This document shows, piece after piece, positions 17,178 to 26,283 of a stretch of 64,000 nt of DNA. The notes under the pieces were generated by a model. The model did no database searches, was not told the DNA's origin, and saw only the letters and a program-made list of their open reading frames with translations. The stretch spans positions 62,913-126,912 of the forward strand of contig JAHDWN010000017.1 in assembly GCA_023382675.1 (NCBI GenBank), given 5' to 3'. This DNA comes from Anaerolineae bacterium. Its GTDB lineage: Bacteria; Chloroflexota; Anaerolineae; Aggregatilineales; Phototrophicaceae. Both the position numbers and the translations under genes were made by a program. How positions within the stretch are numbered: the first letter of the stretch is position 1; the number at the start of each line of letters is the position of its first letter.

Positions 17178-18197
17178 ATGGCCTTTGATCCACGTTACCC
17201 ACCGACCAGCAACTCGCTCAATCGACTGCGCCTGGAAGCGGAATCGCTGCCGCTTCCGGCGAACGTGCGGGGCAAGGCGGCCTCCGAACTGCTCTCCAGC
17301 CTTGCCCTGGACGGCCTCATACAGGCCCACACCAGCGACGTCGTCCTGTTTTACGAGCAGGCTGCCCTGGGAGCCGAGTGGGCGGTTGAGCTGGCTCAGA
17401 CCCTGGGCACGCACCTCGGCACGCTGCTTGCAGTCCTGGCACGCAATGACACGCGCACGCATAAGGCTAACCCCGATAAGCCCGCCGCTTATTGGGCACA
17501 TTGGGCGGGCATTCGCGCAGTCTGTATCGGCGGCGGCATGGCACGGGGCAGAGTCGGCGCGATCATCGCCGCCCAGGCGCAGGCGACCGTCTGCAGCCTC
17601 GCCGATGCGCCGGGCTATCAGGTCGTCCAGGCTGAACATCCGCAGTATTTGCCGCTCCTGGGCGCGGCGCGCACCGTCCAGGCATGCAACCGCGCCAGCA
17701 TCCTCGATTTTGGCGGCAGTTACGTCAAACGCGCCATCGCCCATTACTCGTCCGGTTGGTTGAGCCGCCTGCAACTGCGCGCCTCGCTGCCCACTGATCT
17801 CCCGGCGGACGATGACGACGCGCGGCTTATTTTTGAGCGCATGGTGGACATTATGGCGCAGTCCTACGCCGAAGTTGACAGTCCCACCATGCCGATCAGC
17901 ATCGCCGCCTATGTCGATCAATGTGGGCAGCCACGGCTGTCACAGAGCGGCATCTACATGCGCCTGGCGCGGCTGACACCGGATGTCCCCGCCGCCTTCT
18001 CGCAGGCAGTCAGTGAACGGCTGCGTACACCCGTCGAGGTCAGGCTGCTGCATGATGGCACGGCTGCCGCTCTCGCCTACGCCCCGCTGGAACAAGCAGC
18101 GGTGATCATGCTCGGCACCGCGCTCGGCTCCGGCTATCCCGTGGCGCGGTCAGATCTGGCGCTGCGTCCGCTGTCACCGAGCATGACGGTTGGCTAA
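17178..18197 (+). CDS. ROK/hexokinase-like actin-fold protein
   Basis: A protein of about 339 aa of the ASKHA fold used by sugar kinases and related regulators. Visible signs are ILDFGGSYVKRAIA (phosphate-1-like loop) and LLHDGTAAALAYA followed by AAVIMLGTALGSGYP (adenosine loop). The usual N-terminal DxGGT phosphate-1 loop is shifted to mid-protein, and residues 1-170 are divergent, so kinase activity is doubtful. ATG at 17178 is preferred; GTG at 17169 is an alternative. The MITE-like element ends 12 bp upstream and must supply or replace the promoter. Confidence 0.55.
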   Translation: MAFDPRYPPTSNSLNRLRLEAESLPLPANVRGKAASELLSSLALDGLIQAHTSDVVLFYEQAALGAEWAVELAQTLGTHLGTLLAVLARNDTRTHKANPDKPAAYWAHWAGIRAVCIGGGMARGRVGAIIAAQAQATVCSLADAPGYQVVQAEHPQYLPLLGAARTVQACNRASILDFGGSYVKRAIAHYSSGWLSRLQLRASLPTDLPADDDDARLIFERMVDIMAQSYAEVDSPTMPISIAAYVDQCGQPRLSQSGIYMRLARLTPDVPAAFSQAVSERLRTPVEVRLLHDGTAAALAYAPLEQAAVIMLGTALGSGYPVARSDLALRPLSPSMTVG

Positions 18198-18278
18198 ATT
18201 TCGCGATTCGCATAGACTGGAAACTGGCCCATCATCTGCATGAATGCGGCGCACTCATCTTTTAAAGAAGGAGAACTC

Positions 18279-20297
18279 ATGAGACGGTTGATCATTTTGC
18301 TTGTGAGCCTCGCGCTGCTGGCGCTGGCGGTTGCCCCCGCCGGTGCCCAGGAGCAGCCCGGCGCATGTGACATTGAGCTGGTCGAAGCGATTGCCGGGCT
18401 GAGCCAGGCTCAGATCAGCGCTGACGGCGGCGACACCGGCGCAGCGTTGCAGACCATCGAAACCGTGCAGGCACAGCTTGAAACGATCATCAGCGCCTGC
18501 GCGCAGGGAACCATCCCTGAGCGGATCTACATCTCACCCGACAAATCGTTCGCCTTTGCCTATCCCGAAAGCTGGTCACGGCTCAGCCCGACCGCCGGGG
18601 TCTACGTCGTATCGAATGACCAGCGCGTGCTCAGCGCCGCCATCGAAAGCAACCTGGGCGACCCGCTCGCGCCGGGGTCGGTCATCGTCGTGGTGGGCAT
18701 ACTGGACATCGAGGATTACGTCTCGTCTGGGGGCAGCTTCGACGATTTTGTGACCGAGTTCCAGGACGAGGGCATCAACTCGACCATCGACATTGTCGGC
18801 CCGACCCGAACGCCTGAATTTGGCCGCTACGAAATGCGCGCGACCAACCTCCAGTCCGACGATCTGGAGGGGGTGATCTACTATCTCAACCCCGCTGCTG
18901 ATGGCAAAGTCATCGTCGTCATCGGTCTGACGCCCAGGGGTGAGTACGAGCCGTATACGCCGGAAGTCAATGCTATTGCGGCGTCCGTCCGCTATGGCGC
19001 AGACGTGGCCGAAGCCCAGGCCGCGCAAGCATCGCCATCCGCGCCGACCGTAGTCGAGGGTATTCTGCCTCCCGGCCGGCCGCTGGCTGACATCACCTAT
19101 ACCAGCGCGATCAGCCTGACCGATTTCAACGCGGACATCAACGTTCGCAGCGCCATGCTCTCGCCCGACGGTTCGATGATCGGCTGGCACACGCCCCGGG
19201 ATGATGGCCTGATCTGCGTCTATACCTTCGCCGATGGGGAGACGGTGTGCTCGACCGTGCCAGAGATCTTCCGTGGCTCACCGCAATACATCGTCTGGTC
19301 GCCGGACAGTCGCTACATCACCTTCAGCCAGGATTTTGTCCTCCGTTTCGAGGAAGCGGACATCTGGCTCTACGAAGTAGAGACGCAACGCTTCCTCAAC
19401 GTCACCGACGATCAGATCGACCGCTGGAGTCCAGTCGGCGGCACACGCGACGATAACGTGGAAGGCCCGCTGTGGATCGATATGGCCTTTACCTGGGGGC
19501 CGGATCTCAACCTGTATTTTTACCGTACCGAACTGCCCGATCCTTCGACGATGGATCTGTACACTGTCGGTATCTACCGTCTGAATCCCGCCAGCGGCGA
19601 GACGGTTCTGATCCGGGATATCACGGAGGACTTCGAACGCTTCTCGATTTATCAGAATCGTGAGCTTGAATTCAACGGCTCACTCGCCGTCTCGCCGGAT
19701 GCGCAGCAGATCGCCATGATCGTGCTCGAACACGAACTCGATTCGCCCAAGAGTGGCATCTGGGTCATGCGAACTGATGGCTCTGAAGCGCCGCAGCAGT
19801 TGGTCGCCGCCTCCGACTTGACGCCGGGCCTGGTGACTGAGGCACTGCAAGGCTTCAAGTTCGCTATCCCCATGGGGCTGGCCTGGTCGGCGGATGGACG
19901 TTCGCTCTATACGTTGGGGACGACGGTCTATACCGGCACCCTGGATGGCGGCGCAGTCGTCTACCAGATCGACGCCGACACGGCTGAGATCACGCCGCTG
20001 AACGACTTCAGCGCCTATGACCGCGAGACGCTGTACAGCGCCGATGTCAACGGGCATGCGCCCGCGTTCTACGTCCCACGCGGCGCGGTGATGTCATCCG
20101 ACGGCACGACGCCACTGGTGCTCCACGCGTTTGAGGGCCAGGGCGGCCTGTCGGCGCTGCGCGTGGTCGATGGCGCGCCGCAGCCCGAACTGCTGGTCGC
20201 AATTGGCGATTACGGCCCAATTCCGGCAAGCGTGTCCTCGGTTGCCCGCGATGGCAAACTGCTGTTGTGGGGCTATTTGTTCCTGCCGGAGGCATGA
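18279..20297 (+). CDS. Secreted TolB-like beta-propeller protein with PsbP-like N-domain
   Basis: The ATG follows AAGGAG; an upstream in-frame ATG at 18240 is unlikely. The 672-aa product has a signal peptide ending AGA-Q, a helical segment, then a PsbP-like segment from about residue 85 (SPDKSFAFAYPESW). From about residue 270 to the end it carries WD40-like/PD40 strands: AMLSPDGSMIGWH, IVWSPDSRYITFS, LAVSPDAQQIAMI and LAWSADGRSLYTL. Such propellers act as protein-binding or sensing modules at the cell surface. No operon partners; repeats follow the stop. Confidence 0.7.
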   Translation: MRRLIILLVSLALLALAVAPAGAQEQPGACDIELVEAIAGLSQAQISADGGDTGAALQTIETVQAQLETIISACAQGTIPERIYISPDKSFAFAYPESWSRLSPTAGVYVVSNDQRVLSAAIESNLGDPLAPGSVIVVVGILDIEDYVSSGGSFDDFVTEFQDEGINSTIDIVGPTRTPEFGRYEMRATNLQSDDLEGVIYYLNPAADGKVIVVIGLTPRGEYEPYTPEVNAIAASVRYGADVAEAQAAQASPSAPTVVEGILPPGRPLADITYTSAISLTDFNADINVRSAMLSPDGSMIGWHTPRDDGLICVYTFADGETVCSTVPEIFRGSPQYIVWSPDSRYITFSQDFVLRFEEADIWLYEVETQRFLNVTDDQIDRWSPVGGTRDDNVEGPLWIDMAFTWGPDLNLYFYRTELPDPSTMDLYTVGIYRLNPASGETVLIRDITEDFERFSIYQNRELEFNGSLAVSPDAQQIAMIVLEHELDSPKSGIWVMRTDGSEAPQQLVAASDLTPGLVTEALQGFKFAIPMGLAWSADGRSLYTLGTTVYTGTLDGGAVVYQIDADTAEITPLNDFSAYDRETLYSADVNGHAPAFYVPRGAVMSSDGTTPLVLHAFEGQGGLSALRVVDGAPQPELLVAIGDYGPIPASVSSVARDGKLLLWGYLFLPEA

Positions 20298-20336
20298 GAC
20301 GGCCAGTGGGGATGGGGTTTGGATTATGATTCGAGC

Positions 20337-20358
20337 GGGGCGCATCGTGATGCGCCCC
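20337..20358. repeat. GGGCGCAT palindrome, copy 1
   Basis: GGGGCGCATC and GATGCGCCCC form a perfect 10-bp stem with a 2-nt loop. Related palindromes occur at 40500 and 56868. Confidence 0.65.
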
Positions 20359-20412
20359 TACGCCCACCAGGGAGCGATGGCGCTGTAGCAACGACACGAT
20401 AGATCTCGGATA

Positions 20413-20520
20413 TAGTCTTTGCGTCTTTGCGCCTGAGCGCAGCCTGCGTTCAGCAGGCAAGCCTCCTTTAGGGTCGCGGTTCGAATTCCCTCCTCTGTGT
20501 CCTCTGTGCCTCTGTGGTTC
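20413..20520 (+). repeat. Compound intergenic repeat (TTTGCG and TCTGTG modules)
   Basis: TCTTTGCGTCTTTGCGCC modules, then GGGTCGCGGTTCGA and TCCTCTGTGTCCTCTGTGCC. The same modules in other order occur at 12417-12474, 21271-21346 (inverted), 23900-23932 and 63435-63463. It occupies the gap 20298-20600. Confidence 0.65.
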
Positions 20521-20600
20521 CTTTCCTCCATGGGCTGGCATAATCTTTGCGCTGCGCCTAGACTTTGCGCCATGTTGCCAAGGAACACATCCATCAGCCC

Positions 20601-21266
20601 ATGAGACAAATCTGGATCGGCCTGATCAAGTTCGGCTTCCGGCTGCTGTACAACGAATTCGCCTGGACGTATGACTGGGTGAGCAAGGCCGTGTCGTTCG
20701 GGCAGTGGCGCTGCTGGGGACGGCAGGCGCTCAAACATCTCAATGTGCCGCCCGGCGCGCGTGTGCTGGAGATCGCGCACGGCACGGGCGACATCCAGCT
20801 CGATCTGCTGGCGGCGGGCTACGCCGTGACCGGCATCGATCTCTCGCCGCACATGGGGCGGATCGCAGCCGCCAAGCTCAAGCGCGCCGGGCAGCGGGTA
20901 CGGCTGGCGCGGGCGAGCGCGGATGCACTGCCCTTCGCCGACGGTCACTTCGCGGCCATCGTCTGCACCTTTCCCGCGCCCTTCATCTTGCAGGCCGGGA
21001 CGCTGCGCGCGGCGCGGCGCGTCTTGCAGCCCGGCGGGCGGCTGGTGATCGTGCCCAACGCCGTGCTCACCGGTGGCGACCCGGCCTCGGCGGCGGTCGA
21101 ACTGCTCTACCGGCTGACCGGGCAGCGCGGCACGGAGGACTTCGACATCTCAGGCTATTTCGCGCCCCACGGATTCGCCGCGCGTCTCATCACCGAGCAG
21201 TGTCAGCGCAGCATGGTCATGGTCGTCATCGCCGAACGCGTGGACGCGACACAAGACGCAGAATAG
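20601..21266 (+). CDS. Class I SAM-dependent methyltransferase
   Basis: A protein of about 221 aa of the UbiE-like Rossmann methyltransferase group. Motif I is VLEIAHGTGDIQLDLL, motif II GIDLSPHMG, motif III around ADALPFADGHFAAIVC, and LRAARRVLQPGGRLVIVP forms the post-motif strand. The first motif has HGTG where EIGCGTG is usual. Substrate unknown. ATG at 20601 is preferred over a TTG at 20565. It is flanked on both sides by intergenic repeats. Confidence 0.8.
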   Translation: MRQIWIGLIKFGFRLLYNEFAWTYDWVSKAVSFGQWRCWGRQALKHLNVPPGARVLEIAHGTGDIQLDLLAAGYAVTGIDLSPHMGRIAAAKLKRAGQRVRLARASADALPFADGHFAAIVCTFPAPFILQAGTLRAARRVLQPGGRLVIVPNAVLTGGDPASAAVELLYRLTGQRGTEDFDISGYFAPHGFAARLITEQCQRSMVMVVIAERVDATQDAE

Positions 21267-21270
21267 TGTC

Positions 21271-21346
21271 GAACCACGGAGGCACGGAGGCCACAGAGGG
21301 AATACAAGGGGATTTTGAACCGCGAAGGCGCAAAAGCGCAAAGGGG
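21271..21346 (-). repeat. Compound intergenic repeat, inverted copy
   Basis: GAACCACGGAGGCACGGAGG and GAACCGCGAAGGCGCAAAAG modules, the reverse complement of the modules at 20413-20520. They start five bases after the methyltransferase stop. The rest of 21347-21547 shows nothing I recognise. Confidence 0.65.
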
Positions 21347-21547
21347 AAAGACTGCCGACGGCTCAAGCTAGTCGGCTACGAGACATCAAGTCTGTTGGCT
21401 ATACTGGAAGTTCTTGTGAATAAACACAGAACATCTCATGCCTATCGACGTTGTGACAGCTTGCCCGGTCGCGACTTCAGGGCGGACAGGCGTACTAGAT
21501 CCACCGCTTGGCCGTCTATCGGCAATTTCCTCTGACCACAACATACG

Positions 21548-22078
21548 TCAGTCAATTTTGTGCTGATAGATGGAGGAACCAAACATCAGCACCGCAAGCC
21601 CAAATAAGAACGAGCCAGCCCACGCCGTAACAAACTGAATAGTGAAAGGCGGGGAATTACCGGAATATGCGGCTCGCAGTTGTGACTCATTCGCGAAGAT
21701 GTCATGTAGTCTAAAAGTGCTTTCAATAAAGCCAATAAAGAAGGCTACTGCAAAAGCTAACAATACAAGTCCACAAAGAAAATAAAATCGTCTTCTTTCA
21801 AGTCCCGCAATATGGTCGGTCGTACTCTTGTTTTTCAACAGCAGTATCAGCAATAAAGATAATAGAGAAAATGGAAGGATCAATAGACCAATCCCTGAAA
21901 CAACGCTCACCAAATTGTCGCTAATTGCGGCTATTCTCAGTAGGTGGGCACATAAGCATCCCGGGAATACTCCGACGAAAAGGTAGATGAGAAAAGCCAA
22001 CCATGATCTGTTTCGACCTTCACCAATCATAGAGAAACTTGCTCCGTCGAGATCAGGACTTCCTTCAATGCCTATCAT
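21548..22078 (-). CDS. Four-helix membrane protein, unknown
   Basis: Starting at the ATG at 22078 gives 176 aa with four hydrophobic helices: AFLIYLFVGVFPG, VVSGIGLLILPFSLLS, FYFLCGLVLLAFAVAFFIG and FVTAWAGSFLFGLAVLMFG. The frame stays open to 22273, but its upstream part is translated from a repeat array, so it is not counted; ATG at 22030 is also possible. Codon use is clearly AT-richer than neighbouring genes, which suggests recent transfer. Repeats flank it on both sides. No family recognised. Confidence 0.55.
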   Translation of the reverse strand: MIGIEGSPDLDGASFSMIGEGRNRSWLAFLIYLFVGVFPGCLCAHLLRIAAISDNLVSVVSGIGLLILPFSLLSLLLILLLKNKSTTDHIAGLERRRFYFLCGLVLLAFAVAFFIGFIESTFRLHDIFANESQLRAAYSGNSPPFTIQFVTAWAGSFLFGLAVLMFGSSIYQHKID

Positions 22079-22187
22079 ACAGGCGATGAGATGCAATTCC
22101 TCGCGCCAAATCGCCCATATACACTGCGAAACGGATTCCTTCTGAACACCTAACGCTGAACGCTGTCTTATATCAGCACCTGCCCCC

Positions 22188-22263
22188 GCACCGTGAACTG
22201 TGAACCGTGTACTGTGAACCCAGAACTGAGCACCGAGTACTGAGCACCGAGTACTGAGCACCA
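22188..22263 (-). repeat. Short-module repeat array, copy 3
   Basis: GTGAACTGTGAACCGTGTAC modules followed by three GAGTACTGAGCACC-type units in direct repeat. It lies upstream of the AT-rich membrane protein and extends its open frame artificially. Confidence 0.7.
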
Positions 22264-22521
22264 CCTTCCCCATTTTAAGCAGGCGTTAAAACGCAAGGGT
22301 AAGTTCGCACCGTTTATGAGCGTCTTGAATTAATGTTCTACTGACGTTTGTCTCAGTTGGCCTTCATGCCACTGTGACAACATACACTTGGCGCGCGACA
22401 CGGTCAACGCCGCGTTCGCCCACTGAATAGAGGCTGGTTACAGCCCCGGATCAAAAACCCACTGTGAACTAAAAGCACAATACGGTTTTGGCCCCCTGTG
22501 ACCACCGATGTTCAACCGAAA

Positions 22522-22538
22522 GGTATCGCAGCGATACC
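22522..22538 (+). promoter_or_regulatory. Palindrome upstream of folE
   Basis: GGTATCGC-A-GCGATACC is a perfect 8-bp-arm palindrome ending 31 bp before the folE start codon, a suitable repressor or activator position. No other feature was seen in 22274-22521. Confidence 0.45.
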
Positions 22539-22569
22539 CTGACATACACAACATTGGTGAGAAGGTGAC

Positions 22570-23319
22570 ATGATGATTCACAAGGTACGGACACCAGGGC
22601 GCAAAGTGACAGGCACACGCAAAGTCGATGTACTCCCGGAACTCAGCGTGCGCACAGGCGGCAATCTGGCACTCGAACTGCTCAAAGAGGTCGATGAGTA
22701 CGGGCCGAGTTTCAGCGCGCCCTACGAAGCGACCGAGGTACTGACCGGCGACCCGGAGCAGTTCCGCAAAATCGAGCAGGCCGTGCGCGATCTGCTCGAT
22801 GCGTTCAACGTCAACTGGGCTGACCCGAATTACACGGATACCCCCCAGCGTGTCGCCAAGGCCTACACCCAGTTTTGGGCGAATGGCTACGGGCGCGAAG
22901 CCGAGGACGAGGTGACTGTCTTCCCGAACACGAGCGGCAGTGGTGATCTGGTGCTGGTCAAGGACATGAAGTTCTACAGCCTGTGCAGCCATCACCTGGC
23001 TCCGTTCACCGGCTACGGCGCGATTGCCTACCTGCCGGATGAGCAACTGCTTGGCCTGAGCAAGCTCGGCCGCATCCTCGATATATACGCGCGCCGCTTT
23101 CAGCTTCAGGAGCGCATCGGCGCACAAACCGCTGATACAATCATGGAACTGGTGCGCCCGAAGGGTGTGATGGTCGTACTCTATGACGTGGAGCACATGT
23201 GCATGTCATCCCGCGGCGTCAAGCTGCACGAGGCGAACACGACGACCGTCGCCACCCGCGGCGTCTTCAAGGAGGACCCGCAACTGCGCGCCGAGGTGAT
23301 GACGCTGCTCAAGGGTTAG
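22570..23319 (+). CDS. folE: GTP cyclohydrolase I
   Basis: A 249-aa cytosolic enzyme converting GTP to dihydroneopterin triphosphate, the first step of folate and pterin synthesis. Zinc ligands are visible: CSHH (Cys139, His142) and HMCMSSRG (Cys211). Further family blocks are DTPQRVAKAY, LSKLGRILDIYARRFQLQER and QTADTIME. The N-terminal 60 residues are longer than in the minimal enzyme. The start follows GAGAAGG; a second ATG is adjacent. Convergent with folK, overlapping by four bases at the stops. A 17-bp palindrome upstream may control it. Confidence 0.95.
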   Translation: MMIHKVRTPGRKVTGTRKVDVLPELSVRTGGNLALELLKEVDEYGPSFSAPYEATEVLTGDPEQFRKIEQAVRDLLDAFNVNWADPNYTDTPQRVAKAYTQFWANGYGREAEDEVTVFPNTSGSGDLVLVKDMKFYSLCSHHLAPFTGYGAIAYLPDEQLLGLSKLGRILDIYARRFQLQERIGAQTADTIMELVRPKGVMVVLYDVEHMCMSSRGVKLHEANTTTVATRGVFKEDPQLRAEVMTLLKG

Positions 23320-23804
23320 CCCTCAGCAGGCGGCAGCAGTTGGATGTCGTCACGCACAATCAAATCCGCATTCGCGAACCGCTGCGCCAACGTGTGCAGC
23401 GGTTTTGATTCCCCGCCAGGGTTCAGATCCGGCGCGATGTCGGCCATCGGCACGGCGACGTAAGCATAAAGAGCGAGATCAGCGTCAGGCGCTTCGTCGC
23501 CATAGACGATGATGTCCAGGTCGAGCGCGACGACTTTCGATTTGCGGCCTTCGGCGTCCATGCGCACGCGCCCGCAGACAGCTTCGATCTGCCGGAGCTG
23601 CGCCTTGAGCGCCTCGCGACTGAGCGGCGTATCGATCAGCAGCGCGGCGTTGAGGTAGTTCGCGCTGCCGCCGCCGACGGGCGCTGTCTCGTAGACGCGC
23701 GATGCTGCCTGCACACTGACCTGTTCGGCGAGCAGGCGCACCCCACGCCGCAGGTTGTCGGCGGCGTTGTGGTTCGATCCGATGCTGAGGTAGACGTGGG
23801 GCAT
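23316..23804 (-). CDS. folK: 2-amino-4-hydroxy-6-hydroxymethyldihydropteridine pyrophosphokinase
   Basis: A 162-aa enzyme that transfers pyrophosphate from ATP to the pterin, the step before dihydropteroate synthesis. Signatures are YLSIGSNHNAADNLRRGVRLL, SRVYETAPVGG, YLNAALLIDT and VVALDLDIIVYGDE, the last holding the paired Asp that bind magnesium. The usual HPR after this motif is replaced by LYAYVAVPMADIAPDL, so this loop is diverged. The gene converges on folE with stop codons overlapping, keeping two folate genes side by side but on separate transcripts. Confidence 0.9.
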   Translation of the reverse strand: MPHVYLSIGSNHNAADNLRRGVRLLAEQVSVQAASRVYETAPVGGGSANYLNAALLIDTPLSREALKAQLRQIEAVCGRVRMDAEGRKSKVVALDLDIIVYGDEAPDADLALYAYVAVPMADIAPDLNPGGESKPLHTLAQRFANADLIVRDDIQLLPPAEG

Positions 23805-23823
23805 GGGGACAGCCTTTAGCGGC

Positions 23824-23997
23824 TAGCCGATAGCCTTTAGCCGGAAGGGAGATGGCAGTCGGCGGTCGGCGATTGCGTATGTACATTCACACAGGAAAAT
23901 TGAACCGCAAAGGTTCGAAAACGCAAAGAGAAGGTTGGAACCATCCTGCCGCTCTCCAATTAATCTGCTCATCCGCAAAGCTAAAGGCTATCGGCTA
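23824..23997. repeat. 18-bp inverted repeat pair with internal repeat module
   Basis: TAGCCGATAGCCTTTAGC (23824-23841) recurs as its exact reverse complement at 23980-23997. Between them lies a GAACCGCAAAGG/AACGCAAAGAG module (23900-23932) of the family seen at 20413 and 21316. The pair brackets the gene-free stretch between folK and the CDP-alcohol transferase. Confidence 0.6.
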
Positions 23998-24015
23998 ACA
24001 GCTAATGGCTGGAGG

Positions 24016-24828
24016 CTACAAGCCGACCACCGACAGCGACCGCCGAATTAGCAGCAGCGCGATCCAATACAGATTGAACGGGATAACGAAGACGAGGAGC
24101 GACCAGTACGGCTGGCCGATCAGACTGAACAGGCAGATGATCAGCAGTTGCATCCCCAGGCCCATCAGGCTGGCGAGCGTCATGAAGCGGCGGCTCACCA
24201 GCACGTTCGGATCGGACTTGAGCAGGCGGCGGTCGACGTAGAGCGCGAGCTTATCCTGCCAGGCGTAGATCAGCGTGTAGATGGCGAGCAACCGGCGCAC
24301 GGTGGCCGGGTTATCCCACGGGTAGTTCTCCGCCTCGGCTTCGTTAAGTTGGCTGGTGCTGTCGCCCTGCGTCGCCAACCGGTAGGAGACGTAGAAGTAG
24401 TTGAAGATGGTGCCCTGCCAGGTGACGGAGATCAGCGCCAGCGCTGCCATCCAGATCGCCGCCGGGTCGCCCACACGCTGATGCTCGGCCATGGCGATGG
24501 CGAAGAGTACCGCGACGTTGATGAAGAAGTCGGCAATCGAATCGAGGAAGCGGCCAATCCGCGACGGCCGCCCCCGCAGCCGCGCCAGCGAGCCATCGGC
24601 GGCGTCGATACCGCTCTTGAGCACGAGCAGCAGCCCGGCGATCACCTGCGCCGGGTACGCGCCCGTCAGATAGAGCGCCGCCGCCAGCGCACCAACGACC
24701 GTAAAGATGATCGTGATGTGGACGGGTGTCAGCGGCGTAGCGACCGCCGCGCGGGCAATCCAATCCCCCATGGGGCGCGCATAATCGCTCAGATCAGTAA
24801 ACTTGTACTCAGACGGTACTTTTGCCAT
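24016..24828 (-). CDS. CDP-alcohol phosphatidyltransferase
   Basis: A 270-aa membrane enzyme with about six helices. The complete catalytic signature D-x2-DG-x2-AR-x8-G-x3-D-x3-D is present at Asp75, Asp78, Gly79, Ala82, Arg83, Gly92, Asp96 and Asp100. The family joins a CDP-activated lipid to an alcohol such as glycerol-phosphate, inositol-phosphate or serine; the acceptor is not evident. The start follows no strong ribosome site. It diverges from the glycosyltransferase at 25013 across 184 bp, and a shared role in glycolipid or phosphoglycolipid synthesis is possible. Confidence 0.88.
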   Translation of the reverse strand: MAKVPSEYKFTDLSDYARPMGDWIARAAVATPLTPVHITIIFTVVGALAAALYLTGAYPAQVIAGLLLVLKSGIDAADGSLARLRGRPSRIGRFLDSIADFFINVAVLFAIAMAEHQRVGDPAAIWMAALALISVTWQGTIFNYFYVSYRLATQGDSTSQLNEAEAENYPWDNPATVRRLLAIYTLIYAWQDKLALYVDRRLLKSDPNVLVSRRFMTLASLMGLGMQLLIICLFSLIGQPYWSLLVFVIPFNLYWIALLLIRRSLSVVGL

Positions 24829-25012
24829 GGGCGATGACTGCCACTTGCGCCGGTCAATATCGGGCGCATTATAGCGTGCAGCGCGACACTCGCAGCGCTC
24901 AAGTGTGAAAACATCATGAAATTATGGCCGAATCCCATCTTCAACACACACTCTGATGGTAGGTTAGGCATATGAAGTTGTTGATTGGAATGAGTCCGGG
25001 GATCGCAGCCTC

Positions 25013-26278
25013 ATGAAAAAACGCCGGAACATTGGCTTTGTATCGACCCGCTTTGCTGGCACCGATGGTGTGTCGCTCGAGACGATGAAATGGCGGCGCG
25101 TGTTCGAACGCCGCGGCTATCACTGCTATTTCTTCGCCGGAGAAGTCGAGTACCCGGAAGACATCAGCTATGAAGTGCCGGAAGCGCACTTCATGCACCC
25201 GGACATCCGGGCGATGGAGGTGGCGCTCTTCGATACCGAGCGGCGCGCGCCCGACATCTCCATGCAAGTCCACAAACTCAAGGAACATCTCAAGCTGCAT
25301 CTGTATCGCTACTGCCAGAAGTTCGACATCGATTTCCTGGTGGTCGAGAACGCGCTGTCGCTGCCGATGAATATCCCGCTGGGATTGGCAATCACGGAGC
25401 TGATCGCCGAAACGGGCGTCCCGACGATTGCGCATCATCATGACTTCGCCTGGGAGCGCCCCCGCTTCGCCGTCACCGCCGCCGATGATTACCTGCGCGC
25501 GGCCTTCCCGCCCACCCTGCGCGCGATTCAGCACGTGGTGATCAATTCGTTCGCGGCGCAGCAGTTGGCCCTGCGCGCCGGTGTCGCCGCCACGCTCATC
25601 CCCAATGTGATGGACTTCGACGCCGCGCCCGCGCCGCTGGATGACTACGCCGCCGACCTGCGCCCGACGCTCGGCATCGCCGGCGACGATTTCCTGCTGC
25701 TCCAGCCGACGCGGATCGTGCCACGCAAGCAGATCGAGCACGCGATAGATCTGACAGCGCGCCTGGGCGAGCGGGCGGTGCTGGTCATCTCGCACGCCGC
25801 CGGTGACGAAGGCATGGCCTACGAGCAGTTCCTGCGCGAATACACGGCGGCACGCGGCGCGCGGGTCATCTTCGCCGGGGATCAGATCAACCACGTGCGC
25901 CGCCTCAGAGACGATGGACGCAAGGTCTATGCGCTCGGCGACGTTTACCAGCAAGCGAACCTCGTCACTTATCCCTCGCGCATTGAGGGCTTCGGCAACG
26001 CCTTCCTGGAGACGATCTACTACCGCCGCCCGATCGTCATCAACAACTACGAGATCTTCAAGACGGACATCCAGCCCAAGGGCTTCCGCGTCATCGGCTT
26101 CAATGACTACATCTCGCCAGACACCGTGCGCCAGGCGCGCGACGTGCTGGAAAATCCTGAGCAGGCGGAGGCGATGGTCGAGCACAATTTCAGGCTCGGC
26201 AAGCGCTACTATTCCTATCAGGCGCTGGAGGAGCACCTGTCGTCGTTCCTTTCGACCTTCCTGCGCAATGGCACGTAG
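25013..26278 (+). CDS. GT4-type glycosyltransferase
   Basis: A 421-aa cytosolic GT-B glycosyltransferase. The N-domain begins RNIGFVSTRFAGTDGVSLETMKW, typical of GT4 acceptor-site loops, and contains IAHHHDFAWERPRF. The C-domain has LLLQPTRIVPRKQIEHAIDL (nucleotide-sugar domain entry) and YPSRIEGFGNAFLETIYYRR, the E-x7-E sugar-binding motif. It transfers a sugar from a nucleotide donor to an unknown acceptor, perhaps a lipid or compatible solute precursor. It diverges from the CDP-alcohol transferase. A long repeat array follows the stop. Confidence 0.85.
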   Translation: MKKRRNIGFVSTRFAGTDGVSLETMKWRRVFERRGYHCYFFAGEVEYPEDISYEVPEAHFMHPDIRAMEVALFDTERRAPDISMQVHKLKEHLKLHLYRYCQKFDIDFLVVENALSLPMNIPLGLAITELIAETGVPTIAHHHDFAWERPRFAVTAADDYLRAAFPPTLRAIQHVVINSFAAQQLALRAGVAATLIPNVMDFDAAPAPLDDYAADLRPTLGIAGDDFLLLQPTRIVPRKQIEHAIDLTARLGERAVLVISHAAGDEGMAYEQFLREYTAARGARVIFAGDQINHVRRLRDDGRKVYALGDVYQQANLVTYPSRIEGFGNAFLETIYYRRPIVINNYEIFKTDIQPKGFRVIGFNDYISPDTVRQARDVLENPEQAEAMVEHNFRLGKRYYSYQALEEHLSSFLSTFLRNGT

Positions 26279-26283
26279 GGGGC

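Noticed and set aside
22079..22273. N-terminal extension of the AT-rich membrane protein
   Set aside because: Encoded largely by a short-module repeat array, so the open frame there is accidental.
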